A stretch of 64,000 nucleotides of DNA from Lactarius indigo (taxonomy: Eukaryota > Basidiomycota > Agaricomycetes > Russulales > Russulaceae): positions 1,364,001-1,428,000 of the forward strand of contig JAFKAC010000007.1 of NCBI GenBank assembly GCA_025766275.1, read 5' to 3'. The notes below the pieces were generated by a model. That model made no database searches, was not told the DNA's origin, and saw nothing but the letters and a program-made list of their open reading frames with translations. Made by a program: the position numbers and the translations under genes. This document shows positions 1 to 11,700 of the stretch, one piece after another. Within the stretch, counting starts at the first letter, position 1, and each line of letters starts with the position of its first letter.

Positions 1-385
1 CGAGGACCCCATACAAGTATGCATCACCTGTCTGTACTTTCATTTCTCAGAACTGATTATCAAAAATTCACAGTGGGCTCGCGATCGCCGCAACGCAGAA
101 CTCGACCGGGACAGCGACATTGGCCCCGAGGACATGTTCGATGCAGCTCTGCGTGGCGGACATCGCGGGAACGACGAAGCGGACGAGTTTGTCGAGACTA
201 TGATGCTCGTGGTGCTATGCCTCATCGTGTCACTGCTGCTCTACATTCGCGGGCGATGGGTGGAGCGGCTACGACGAGAGGAGCGGCAACAGAGGCAGCA
301 GCAGGAGGCACGCGAGGAGCGGGACGACGGATTGTTCCCACCTCCTGGAGACCCAGCAAGAGATGACTGGGCCGTTCCACGGTGA
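1..385 (+). CDS. C-terminal end of a single-span membrane protein (partial)
   Basis: Only the 3' end of this gene is in the window. A short intron (about 17-50) seems to precede the last exon, whose reading frame ends at the TGA at 383-385. The visible tail has a charged stretch, one hydrophobic segment (residues VVLCLIVSLLLYI, coded near 205-245) and then a very basic and glutamine-rich region (RLRREERQQRQQQEAREE) ending in a proline-rich WAVPR. This fits a tail-anchored or single-pass protein with a coiled cytosolic or lumenal tail. I do not recognise the family. A C-terminal part of an ER-associated ubiquitin-like protein is one possibility, without direct support. The gene converges on the mL57-like gene. 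Confidence 0.5.
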   Translation, partial: EDPIQVCITCLYFHFSELIIKNSQWARDRRNAELDRDSDIGPEDMFDAALRGGHRGNDEADEFVETMMLVVLCLIVSLLLYIRGRWVERLRREERQQRQQQEAREERDDGLFPPPGDPARDDWAVPR

Positions 386-687
386 GGACATGGGACACAG
401 TTGTATTGCGATTCGTTTTGTATATGTGCTAGTCTAATCGTATTCTCAGGCAATTGCCTGAGTAGTGAGCCGCACGCAGCATAGGTGTACTTGCCACAGT
501 TAAACTTATAGTTACGAACGCGGTGTAATGTGCATCTCGCAACCCCTATGCTTTCCAGCAGAGCAACTGAATAAAAGCAGCTGAATTCATGGGGATGAGC
601 CCCAAATCAACAAAGGCTACCAGGGAGACTTACCAAATATATTATCGTCCAAAGGTACTTTTGGCATATATAGCGTGGTAGAACTGT
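386..687. other. Convergent 3' intergenic region
   Basis: This stretch of 302 bases lies between the 3' ends of two convergent genes. It contains AATAAA-like sequence near 571, a possible polyadenylation signal for the upstream gene. No coding sequence or RNA gene was seen. Confidence 0.4.
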
Positions 688-1570
688 CTAACTGCGAAGC
701 AGTGGACCCTCCAGTCCACCAAAGCGCTCGGCCGCACTCAGCGCGTCGGCATGTAGAACGTCCGGTAGCCCCAACGGTGACCCTGGGAGTAATAAATGTG
801 GAAGCACACGCGTATGGAAAAGCCTGTGAGCGACACTCCCTCCCTGTTCATCCATCAGTCAGTTACAGCGCCATAAAGAACCGAAATGATGGCTCTACGT
901 ACGAACTGATGAAGCACGCCGCCGACGACCGCCTCGACCGTCGTGCCGGCGACCTTATGGACACCAGCCAAGCGACCGTCGAGCACAATGTCTCCGGCGC
1001 GTGGTGGGACCCAGCGCATCACCTCTTGTAGCTTCCAACGGGGAGCGACCTGCTGGCCAAGGGTGTGCGTGTTCAGGACGCGGGCGATGATGCGCGCATG
1101 GTCATGTTCCGCTGCGGCGGGAAGCGGTTGGAGGAACAAAAGGAGATACGCTTCGAGCGTGCGTCGCCCTGTTTTTTTTTTTTGCATGACGCCGTTGAGG
1201 AAAAAAGGAAGGGACGAGAGATATATGCGTGCGACGAACGCACCGAGAAAGGCAAAGCGGGAGTTGTGGCCTATGACAGAGTCACGATGGCTGAGATGGG
1301 TGAGGATGCGCTGAGCTACCGCAGGTGGGAACTTGAGAGGCGCGAAGGTCTTGTCGAGGTACTGGGATAGATGTTCTGGTACTGCGTTCGCGGGACTGGG
1401 TGGTGTTGCTGCTCTTCGCTCGGGAGGTGCATGTGCAGCTTCAGGGAGATCAATCGCGTGTCATCGTGGAAGAATGTAGACTTACTCGCGTACGCGGTAG
1501 AGGCGAGAGCGCGTGAATGGGAATGACCAAGTACGCGACTTGCGCGGATTAGACGGGAAGCAAGCAACAT
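688..1570 (-). CDS. RNase III-domain protein, probable mitochondrial ribosomal protein mL57
   Basis: Four exons (complement of 1397-1570, 1244-1361, 903-1168, 688-843) give a 237-residue protein with no frame problem. The N terminus (MLLASRLIRASRVLGHSHSR) is basic, hydroxylated and lacks acidic residues, as in mitochondrial presequences. The body reads like a degenerate RNase III fold: SHRDSVIGHNSRFAFLGRR, then VAGTTVEAVVGGVLHQFGGS, which resembles the family's G-x-x-x-E-A-x-V-G-A segment. Catalytic acidic residues of true RNase III are not evident, as in the structural subunit mL57 (yeast MRPL15). The first intron is only 35 bases. The start at 1570 was chosen because an upstream Met at 1609 would add an unusual valine-rich extension. 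The gene is divergent from oligoribonuclease, with 69 bases between start codons. Confidence 0.72.
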
Positions 1571-1639
1571 GGACGGACAGACACGAGACACGACGACAAC
1601 AAAGCGCAACTAATTGTTTGGCAGGGTTAGGGTCGTAAA
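1571..1639. promoter_or_regulatory. Shared divergent promoter of mL57-like and oligoribonuclease genes
   Basis: Only 69 bases separate the start codon of the minus-strand mL57-like gene from the first ATG of oligoribonuclease; it is 147 bases to the second ATG at 1718. Both products are probably mitochondrial RNA or ribosome proteins, so a bidirectional promoter is likely. No TATA box is visible. Confidence 0.5.
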
Positions 1640-2785
1640 TTGGGTCACATGGCACTCCCCCTCACACTTGCTTGTCTTCAATTTCGAGCTGCAATCCCTT
1701 CACGCTCCTTTAGAAATATGTCGACCAACCCCCTCCAAGGGCGTCTGACCTATTACGATGGACCCCTTGTTTGGATAGACTGCGAAATGACCGGTCTCGA
1801 CCACAAGACGGATCGAATCCTGGAGATTGCCGTAATCATCTTGGTCCAGCCCTGTCTTTCCAACACTTTATCTCTCTTTTGCCTACAGGTACTCATAACT
1901 AATGGAAACCTGGAAGTCGTCGACGATGGCTTGGAGTTCGTCATTCGTACTGAGAAATCGGTGTTGGATAAGTTCGATAGCTTTCTCCAGATCTCAGAGT
2001 ACGGTGCAAATATGCTAAGAGGATAATAGCATGAACGACTGGTGTACAAACCAACATGGGGCCGTGCGTTCTTTCTTTTTGCGAATATTCATGAGTTCAC
2101 AATGTGTTTTTCAGTCTGGCTTAACCGCAGCATGCCTCGAATCCAAGCACACGATCGAATCAGTGCAAGACGAAGTACTGAATTACATCAAGAAATGGAT
2201 CCCGCAACAGCGCGTAGCTATTCTCGCTGGAAACTCCGTGCACGCCGATCGCGTATTCTTGGCAAAGGATATGCCAAAGATCTTAGATTGGCTACATTAT
2301 CGGTCTCTCATGCTCGTCTCTTCGTCTTTTTCCCAAACTGACCTATCGTATCCACCTTTTAAATATCTCGCAGCATAGTCGGTGAGCCTACCACCTTATT
2401 TTGCCTTTCAGCGCCGAACTTACATCCGAAGATGTTTCGTCCGTTAAGGTATGCGAGACTGGGGGTTAGAGAAACTAGGCTGATGTGGTCCTCGCAGGAA
2501 CTGTTCCGTAGGTGGTATCCACGCAGACCTCTCCCCGACACCGTGTTCAGGCGCGAGAGCAAACATCGGTGTGTGCACAGGAGTCTGGCCTCCACACAAC
2601 TCTTGGCCGCTGAACATATTACATTTTCTCCAGAGCACTTGACGACATCCGTGGCTCTCTCGAAGGTTGGTCTCTTCTCTTGGCTATCTATCTGTGGCCC
2701 TCTCACCCTCGTGGCAGAGTTGAAATGGTATCGGGACAATATTTTTGTCTCCCCAGAAGCGTATGGGAGCGTGAAACGGTCTTAG
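1640..2785 (+). CDS. REX2: Oligoribonuclease (3'-5' exoribonuclease REXO2 family)
   Basis: Nine exons are needed: 1640-1831, 1889-1971, 2030-2063, 2115-2302, 2374-2381, 2432-2448, 2498-2568, 2634-2665 and 2718-2785. They give 230 residues in one frame. The DEDDh nuclease landmarks are clear: VWIDCEMTGLD (Exo I), NMNDWC and HGASGLTAACLES, GNSVHADRVFLAKDMP (Exo II), HYRIVDVSSVKEL, and the Exo III region RALDDIRGSLEELKWYRDNIF. The enzyme degrades two- to five-base RNA remnants to nucleotides. The first ATG gives a basic presequence (residues 1-26), so mitochondrial import is likely; the second ATG at 1718 could make a cytosolic form. The 8-base and 17-base exons are forced by frame and by the conserved RIVDVSSVKEL motif. 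Confidence 0.93.
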
Positions 2786-3060
2786 CCAGTTCTTTACTTG
2801 CAACACGAGACGAGCTTGTTCACGATATACATATCCTCACCCCTCTAGTTGATAATTTAGGTCTTCCTAACCTACATTCTAGAGATAATCAACAACACAA
2901 CTCGCCTCTTTGGCCTGCAGGGCTCAAATGCCCTGCACCGCGACAGACCTGCCACCGCCATGGGTGGCACCCACTGGATAGGACGTCCTGCTGGCGAGAC
3001 CCGACGACTTCGGTGATAAGTATGTAAATGGCGCTTGGCAGTGAGGGACGAGCCGCCGTT

Positions 3061-5368
3061 TCATCAAAAGTCCCATAGCGTTCCCTGAGACCCGTACCAA
3101 ATCAGCTGTCATAAGGTGTAGGACATGTGCTTTTACTCACGAATGCCGGAATTCCTGCTTCCTTGCAACCTTCCATGATCTCCTGATTACCCTGACGATT
3201 TGACGTGATAAATACTACCTCTGCTCGCCAAGATGCGTATGCCTCTTTCACAAGCCTCATAACATCAGGGCGTCCGCCTACAGCAGGGCATTGTAGTTCT
3301 GTATGTTGAGGAATATGCGGGTCACCGACCTTGCTTCTTGGAATCCCAAAGTATCATGCGCTCAGGACCTATGTTCCGGTGGATGAGCCCCGAGATCGTG
3401 GGCCCAAACGTTTTCTCTTGTTCAGAGCCGATCCAAATCAGATACCTATAAACCACAAATGAGAACGCGCATGATGAGAGAACACTACATGACGAAACTC
3501 TTACCAGTCTGGGCTCTGAAAGTGCAACCAGGCTCGGTTTAAGAACGAAGTTATTAACTGCGATCATCGAATCAGCGTACCTGTATGCACGTAGAAAGTG
3601 CCGCGCCGATCCCGGTTCCTGTGCATACGCGGATACCCCTGCGGTACAGCGTCGAAGAGTTTGAGACCCCGGCAAACTACATCCGCGTACTTAATACTGT
3701 TACTGCGGTGATGCGCTGTGAGCGACGTGCCTTTAGCTGCCTCGTCCAGAGATGTGTCGGCGGATCGTGGACGAGCTTCTGAGTGAAGTCGCCTTGCACC
3801 CCGCAAATGAGGTAGTGATGGCTCGCGTGCGTTCCTTCTCTGCACAACCGAATGATGAACGATACATACGAAAACGTCCGTGATGGTATAACAACTTACG
3901 ATATGATGCCGAATACATGGTATTCCATGATGGACGATCGTGATATCCGGGCGAGAAGCCCTTGTTGCATACCGCGCTTGAAGCGGATTATGGCTACTTT
4001 TGATGAAGGCTACCGGGCCGGCTCGTGAAATCAAAGACGTATGATGGCATACATTAAGCGTACTGACCACTTCGATGTCCACCTTCACCTTGCGGACTGT
4101 ACACCAAGGTAGGAGAATACTATAGCGCAACCGTCAGCCATGTCACTCACAAACATACGATGTCATACAATACGGTCATGCCGAGGCAGAACCACAAGTC
4201 TTGTCTGTGCAGGATAACTGTGACGTCGTTATTCCACGTATGAGTGGTGATGTCGTAGGTGTCTCCGAGTATTACGAAAATCCACGCTGTCGCAACGGGA
4301 TTTACTATTTGAAACACGAGAAACAGTAGCCGTCACTCACTGAACAAGAGCCCAAGCCACCCGCCGAACCGATGGTGTCGCTCAAAAACACTACCGAAAA
4401 ACGCTCAGCTTCAACTCACTGGAGTTTGAACAACCGGCAACGTACTTGTGATGTGCATTGCGGACCCAAGGGAGCGCACTCCCAATGCACACGGCCACGA
4501 AAATGCTCGTCACAACTCCGGCGAACAGCACCGGATCGGGATTGTCCTCCCGATTGTTGAATATTAGGACCAGGCGGAAGATAAGCCACGCAAAAGCAGA
4601 CGTGGCGCAGCCCGAATGGACGCCACCGAGGTGTTGGAAGGTAGAAGTACAGCCGAGACGGAACCACAAGGGGGTCCACTGCGATTTCAGAACGTGAGAA
4701 ACGTCAGAGCGGTGCACGCCCTATACACACTTTCGCAAATAACATATTAGCCAATAGATATAGAAGTCGACCGAACAGCTCATTGCGCGCGAGGACCGCT
4801 GCGAGAAGATTGCCCAATACCAGTGCGCCTGTATACTTTCTGGGGTACTGCCACGTGCCCAGGATCGCAAGGATTAAGCCGACAATATTAAGCAAGACGA
4901 CGAAGGTGAAGAATTTCCTAATGGTAGTCAGCCATCTGTCACGATATCGAAGAAAACACACACCTGTAAGTATTGAACCATAACTGAGACCGAATCCAAT
5001 ACGATGCCTTCTTTACATTCTGAGCTTTCCTGCCCTTCTGTATCGGAAGGGACTCTTCGCCTCGCTTTCCAATCGACGCACCGAGATGGAAGGTAGCGTG
5101 TTGTTCGGATATCCCGAAGTCCGTCAATTCAGGGCCAAAAATACCTTTCTCAAAGTCATGGGCTGCACTAGGGATGACTGACGAAGCGCGATAGTATGAG
5201 AGCACCCGTGCCAGAGAATGACGCAAGGACTGAACGAAAAAATTCAGGTGGGCTGGACATACTACTGGGGTAACTTACCCATCCTGGAAGCACGAGGTCG
5301 ATGGTAGGAGCCTCGGAGAAAACCTGGGGTTTGTGGGTCGACCGTGGCTTGGCATTGGCGGTGTACAT
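3061..5368 (-). CDS. TmpA-like integral membrane oxidoreductase (NRPS-like C-terminal family)
   Basis: A gene of about 14 exons ends at the TGA whose complement is 3061-3063. Landmarks in order: YWIRSQLWFNTYRKFFTF then membrane spans (VLLNIVGLILAILG), RNELFGRLLYLL, WTPLWFRLGC, QHLGGVHSGCA, NAHHNVFERHHRFGGW, VRKVKVDIEV, GMQQGLLARISRSSIMEY, VCTGTGIGAALSTCIQ, YLIWIGSEQEKTFGP, AEVVFITSNRQGNQEI and a terminal GTLWDF. This order is that of fungal TmpA-type proteins and of the membrane and reductase-like tail of some adenylate-forming enzymes. TmpA was linked to conidiation signalling in Aspergillus nidulans. The substrate here is unknown. It contains an 11-base exon (3505-3515) and a GC-AG intron (3677-3730). 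The start at 5368 and first exons are the weakest part. Confidence 0.65.
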
Positions 5369-6547
5369 TCAGATCAGTGTGGATACCCTCCTTAGAGGTC
5401 AGGGAAAGCATCTTGTATCATCCAGACACTGACAGCCTAGAGGAGCAAGGCCAGAGCATGATTCACCACATGTCATATGAGGGTCTTGAGTGTGGACTTG
5501 GTGCCTTAGTAGCATCAGCTTAAACGTGCAGGCAAACGCGTTGAGGCTGCGTTGTACTGCCGTATTCGGTGGATTGTCCTAATATTAGCCGCCGGCACGC
5601 CTAAACAACACGGTTTCCACAGGTTACTTGACAAGGTTTTGACCCCGAATTGTTTACGCATGTTCGCCCTCCCCTGTGCCAATGCCACATTACTGTCTTC
5701 GTGCATTTCTATTGGTGAAAGGCCCTTGATCGAAACCGCTGGCACTCTCGCCACTTCGCGTCCGCCATGATGAAACGGCTCAGTACTAACGCCGGTATTC
5801 TCTGACCCGCTTCGGGCCTTTCCATTGTTGAGAACACGAAGACCGACGTGCTGAAATGATGCCCAACCTTCCCCTGTGTGCACGAGTCACAGTGATTTGG
5901 TTCGAAGTCTTGGCTGTTCCCTGGAACTTGGACTATCAATGTGCGTTCAGGAAGGCTAGTGTAAACGCCGCCCTGGAAATTTCCACTCCTGTATGTGACT
6001 TCGCTGTACTGTGTCAAGATGGAGCTGCGTCTGCCAGTGACTCGTCAGCCAGTTCCCGACATTTTACCGATCCAGGGTGTTCTTTTCTTGATAGTTCCCA
6101 CCGGAACTTGAACTAATCTATCTATATACCCTGTTATGATAAGCATACACCCCCGGCGGGTGTTAAATTATCAGCGGTGTTCATCAATACCAACTCACTG
6201 GTAATAGCGAGGTTATCGGAGGTTTCTTCAGGGGCCGTTAGCTGCCTTCTCGCCGACCAGTGGGTGCGTAGGTACACGACGCATCGTCTGCACCGTCACC
6301 TTATCGTTTTCAGGAAGCGTGTGTATCAGCGCCCAGAGCTTATGGTGATTGCCGCAGTGTCGTCCCAATGCCGAGTAGTTGTACCTGCGAAGCTCATATC
6401 AACGGAGTACCTGAATTCGGCAGCTCTGGCAGTTCTTAATATATCATACTGTAGGGGAAGAATGGTAATGTACTGTATACGGGTATGTAATAAAAAAAAA
6501 TACAAAACAAAAACGGGACACAAGCAGCGTCTTCAGATCAGAGCGTC
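5369..6547. other. Intergenic region without a recognised gene
   Basis: These 1.2 kb lie between the 5' end of the TmpA-like gene and the 3' end of the large minus-strand gene. Short open frames exist on both strands, but none has recognisable domains, consistent codon pattern or plausible splice structure. The right end (6420-6520) is A/T rich and probably holds 3' UTR of the minus-strand gene. Confidence 0.4.
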
Positions 6548-9500
6548 CTATGAGTCCACTGCTCCTGCGTCCGCCACTGAGACGCTTCTACCCAAGCGAG
6601 ATTTTTTTGACCTAGGCGTAGATGCAGAAGCATCCTCCATGGTACGGCTGCGTTTCGTTGACTTGCGTGGGCCACTCTTCTTCCTTCTGGTGTCAACTAC
6701 CGCCTCGTCTTCATCGTCACCTTCGCCCGGTTTATATGCCGCAGCATCTGGATGGAGGGGTTTGCGTTTACTTCGTGTAATAGGAGATCGACTGCTATGT
6801 GTCTGCTCTTTTTCCGCTGGTGCATCGCGGTCCAGCGTGGGAGGTGCATCACCCAAAATTCCGTCAGCCGAAGCATTTTCAAGAGGGAGAGACTTCATCT
6901 CCTTCATGGCGAGACGTCTGTGCCGCTTGGGTTCCGGTTCATCGTCATTGCTAAGGTCACTCAGATCGCTGTCCCTTGCTTCGGAATGGGACCTGCTGTC
7001 CGCTCCGCTCCTGACCGACCCTGAGGCGGATCGTGGTGGCGTTGCCCGAACTTTCCAGTCGTCCAATAACCGAGGCGAATGCTCCCTAGCCAAAGGACCT
7101 CCGCTCGACGCGGACTTGACGCCGCAACTGGCGAAGGATTTCCACTGCATCCGTTTGGCGCCGCCTCCTGGGCTCCTCTTTCTCGCTCGGCAGGTAGAAA
7201 ATTTCTTGCTGCTCGCGGAGTAGATCGACACCCACTAATTGTCGCAATACGCCGACGAGGTACGGATCTAAGTCGAGGGTCTCAACATTAGGAAGCATGC
7301 ACTTGTGGTTTTCGTGAGTTGAGAGGCCCTCGTCTTTGATGTCTTCCTTTATCATGAGCTCGTAGTCACCAAGAGCACAACCGGGAACAACGAAGTGGGC
7401 CCGCTGCCCACTCTCTCCCTGAGGCAGGCTTATTTTATGGAAACGGCAGTTTGAGCGCGTCACGGGTGAGTTCATGCTTAAGGTACGCCTCAACGTTGGT
7501 GTTGAAGGTTCAGAGGTAGGTGCCGGGGACTTCGCCTTCGCCTGATCCGGTCGCGGGTCTTTGGGGGGACCGGCAGGAGGTAAGGGCAATGCGAGTGGTG
7601 GAGGTGCTGGCCGGCCGTGGTGGTGAAGCAACAGGCCATGCGAGTGTACGAGAGGTACCACTCTAGACGGTAGAGGAGAGGCCCACGGTGCGTCACCTGA
7701 GCCCGAGGAGATGGCAGATCCTGCGCGTGACGAAGGGCGAAGTAGACGATACACGGCGCTAGCCCCAGAGCTCACAGAGGCGACCTCGCTAGCATCTTCG
7801 TCGGCAGAATCAACGCTAGGATCGACTTGTTCTAACTTAGACTTCCTACTTGCGCCCCTCCTACGGGAAGATGGGCCCTTTTTCTTTCCACTTCCTGCTT
7901 TGGAACCAGATTGGGACCGGGTTATGCGAGTCGACCCCGGGTGAGGATACCTCCGTTTGCGCTTGAGAGCCTGAGTTGGTTTTTTCCCTTCATCTGTGGC
8001 CTTCACATCAGATCCGGGTATCCCATTGCCTTGGGCTGAAGAGTTGTCCTGTAGTGCAGGGGAGGTATGACTGGAAGAACTTGCCCAGATCGCTTGAGGC
8101 TCCTCTGTTCGAATCGGGGATCTAAAACGATGGAAGACATGCAACTTAACAACTACAACCCAACGAGACATATTGACCCGGCTCACCTCACTGGGTCTGG
8201 GACTGTACCCGCACGGTTGTGGGAATCGTTGCTTGCTTCGTTAGAAGCCACATCGATTCCCACGGTCACACCCTCCGCAACCCCACCTTCGGGAGCGTAG
8301 TCAGGATCGGCCTCTCCGTCAGCGTCTTCATCACCTTCCGCGATATCGGTGCCTGTATGAGGGTCACCACCAGAAGCCAAGACGTCAGGGCGGTCAGAAT
8401 TCTTGAGTGAAGCCCCTGGCGTGTCGCCGGTGAGTGAAGGAGGAGAGACAGCCGGTTCCACAGATCCGCCGCGGGGTGTAGAAGAGATGTCGTCGTCGGT
8501 CTCGACTGTGTCGGGTTTGGGGTCCTTTGCGTCTACATCCACCGCCGGGCCCAATTGGTGTGCGTTCGGAGATGGCGGTGCCAGTACCTTGATTGGGTTG
8601 TTTGGCATTACGAGATCTTGATCCACTGCGTTATCTTCACCTTCTTCACCTGCAGTCAAACGCTTGTCGGCTGGCAAAGTCGACCCAGCCAATGAACCAT
8701 TATTTGACTCGTTGTCTGGAGTTCTCAGTGCTTCTGCAGTCTCGTCCTCCAATAGTACAGGTGTGCCAACACCGCTTCTCTGTGCCGGAGTGAATAGCCC
8801 GCTAATTCCTATGCTTATCTGGGAAGGCTCGAGATCAGAAGCTGTCAGGGAAGGGACAATTGAAAGCCGCGGTGCAATGAAGGAGTCTATGGGCACGGGC
8901 GAGGTCGGCGACGAATCCCCTGGAACGGGGTCAGGAACCGAAGGGTCTGCGACGATCGGAGCAGGGATGATCACGGCCGCCGAAGAAAGACCTGCTTGTG
9001 AGGTTTCCTCAGTTCGTAGCGCGCTGGGAGATAACGCGGGATATTCCAAGACGGGGGTGGAGGGGCTTTCAGGTGACGAAACTACTAGCTGGGTCTGAGG
9101 TACTGTGATAGAGGTGTCTTCGTTGTTGGAGACTTGAATCCCGAACTCCGGATCCTGAACATCGTCAGCAATGGGTGCGTATGGTCGGATCACGCCTACC
9201 TCTGTCGAACGGACATCAGCCTCCGGCTCCTCTACCTCGTATTGTTGGATTGTCTCTACCGCCTCCGGCATATCCAGAGGGATAGAACGTGCGTCATCGG
9301 AACCCTCAACAGAAAGTACTGTCTCAGGCCCGTTTTCCTCTACCACGTATTCCGAACGTTGCGCAGAGAAAACCTCCTGAGAGGCCATGTCCTCCATAGG
9401 GGCAACACCCGCATTTTCGGTCGCAGATAACTCCTCCGAGAGTATTTTCTCTAGCTCTTGATATGTCCAATTATGTGTCGATTCGGCCTCAGATTCTCGA

Positions 9501-11524
9501 GCGAGTAAGGTGGAAGGCTTTGGAGTTTGACTGCTCCCCTCAAATAGTTCTCTCTCGAGGACTGCAAATAGCTGTTCGATTGAGGATGGTTGCAATTCCT
9601 CGGCGTGGCCGTCTGCCGCTGGTGAAGGGGACTCAGAAGGAGGGGAAGACATCGGAAGATCCCCAAAGCTCTCCGCGTCTGTTAGCTGGAAAGTCTGCGC
9701 CAAGGTAGGAGTAGACGGGTCTGCTATCGCAACTTTCGGGCCTGGACAGCGGAGATATAAGCGGATGCGGAGTCGACAACACGAATTGGAGTAATGCTAC
9801 GCACCATTGAGGCCATCGGTATTGACAACTTCAGAGAACTGGGTGGGTGTTAGTGCCGCGGTCTTAGCGACACCGTCTGTGGTTTGAGTGGGCACCACCT
9901 CTTGAATCTCGTCCTCTTCATCTCCATCCGAAGTGTCATTGACACCCTCATAGCGACCGGTGGTTCCCCAATCATCTCCGATGTCCAGGTCGCTGGTCCC
10001 AAGAGGTGGGATGGCCGAGAATCTCCCTTCGTCGTCCTCGCCATCAACGTCTGTGTGCTCGTCATCAGAGAACGGAACCAAGACCATATCACGCCTCTGG
10101 TCGGATCTCGGTGCACCCGACATAAGATCTTTTTTCCTGACGGGTCTTGCCCCCACGAAACTGGCAACTTCTGCACTCTCAACCTCTTTGCCTTCAGCGC
10201 CTTTGACGGCATGCCCGGTAACGTCTACGTAAAACTCTTAGACACGACGAATGACAGAGGGAACAAACAGACCGAGATGATCATAATACGACTCAGCTTC
10301 TAGCTCGTCTTGCTCGCTGTTGACGAACGTGGCTGGTACAATGCTGCGCTGTGACGAGGCAGCTTTGACCCTGGCTACATCCACCGTGTTCCGTGATTTA
10401 GGCGTGCTGAAAGCGGACGAGACACTTGGAGAAACAGGACGACTGTCTGCATTTGCGTCTGTAGATGGTTTAGGCGGAAAGTTCACTGCAGAAGTGGGCA
10501 CTGGACTGCGAGCTACGGGGGTGAGGTGATTGGGTGTGAGGCCAGGAGCCAGTCGGTCACCCCCGGAATAGTAATCCTCAGCGAAAGTACGCGGTCCGTC
10601 CCATGGATCAACGAGTTCCACATTGATGGGGGCTGCGCTTTGGCTTAAATGAAGGGAATCTGTCCAGATGTGTGTTCCTGTTTCTAGCCACAGATAGTAT
10701 GTAAAGGTCTGAAACGTACCGTCCTCAGAGTCGCCCCTCTGCATAGAAAACCCTTCTATTCTACTGTCAACGCCAACATCACCCTCGCAGAACGACCCTT
10801 CAGGGAGTTGTAGATCATCCTCATCTCCGGTGTCGAGTGCGTCAGCATCAGAATAGTCTGCAACCTCTTGAACATGACCAGAGTCTTCTCTTGACAACAA
10901 CGATGCGGAGCGGCGCACACTCGCCCCTGACTGTCTTGGTTCTGCCTTCCCGCTTTCGACCAATCCAGAACCAGTCTCCTCAAAGCTGCCTTCCCAAGCG
11001 CCATCATCCGAGGTTTCCGAGAGAACAGCCTCTTCCTCAAGGTTTTCAGCGACCTCTTCTTCCTCCGAGTCAGAGAGGAGTTCAATGGGTTGATCCTTGA
11101 GACCAAGTCCAGGGCCCTCGCGAGGATCGCGCGCCTTTCCCTTGGCTTTTCGAGACGCTATCTGAGCAAAAGAGTCTTCAAGAATGCTCTCTTCGTCGTG
11201 TGGTTCAGTGAACGTAGGTGATTGAGCCCTCTTCTCAGTGGTCAAGCTGCCACCGACCTGGTCTTGAAGCGTCTTCCAACAGCTGTTGCGACCAGAGGGA
11301 TGTTCGACTTCGGGCTCTACCTCGTGACGAAGAGCACGCTTTATGGAGCTAGTGATGTCCCCTATCCAAGATTCGAACTCTGGTTGGGTGAACCTGTCGT
11401 AGGGATTGAAGATTGGAGGGCGGAGAGAAGTGCGCGTCGAAGACTTGGTGGAGGAAGCATTCGGCGTCGTAGGGGTAGAGCGAAGAGTGGCAGGGTTAGA
11501 CAGAATATTCCAAGCCTCTTTCAT
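6548..11524 (-). CDS. Large, mostly disordered nuclear protein with a conserved C-terminal block
   Basis: Five exons (complement of 10273-11524, 9805-10200, 8187-9723, 7129-8121, 6548-7085) join in frame to 1571 residues. The N terminus (MKEAWNILSNPATL, then FNPYDRFTQPEFESWIGDI) may form helices. The middle is acidic and rich in S/P/E/D, hence disordered. Basic patches (KRKRRYPHPGSTRITRSQ) suggest nuclear import and DNA or RNA contact. The best-conserved-looking part is near residues 1240-1400: TRSNCRFHKISLP, FVVPGCALGDYELMIKEDI, LDPYLVGVLRQLVGVDLL and EILRQEHSPRLLDDWKVR, followed by a lysine- and arginine-rich tail. I do not recognise a named family and infer no function beyond a nuclear, possibly chromatin-related role. 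The last intron (7086-7128) is 43 bases. Confidence 0.7.
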
Positions 11525-11700
11525 AGCAGGAGGTGAAGTGATGAGCCTTGTGGTTGAAGTCAGTCAAGTCTGAAGGATGAGCCGCTCGTTCTCGTCCGAG
11601 TGGAATTCCTTCCAGGGCGTCACAAGTCACGTGATCACGCGTCTTGTGACATGTGACGATGGGAAATGCCTCTTTGCGAAGACTATATGAGAGATAGACC

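Noticed and set aside
6177..7223. Plus-strand reading frame of 348 codons
   Set aside because: It mirrors the basic C terminus of the large minus-strand gene, has no motif and no spliced context.
11340..11400. tRNA B-box-like GTTCGAAT strings (also near 8110)
   Set aside because: They lie inside coding exons, with no matching A box or cloverleaf.
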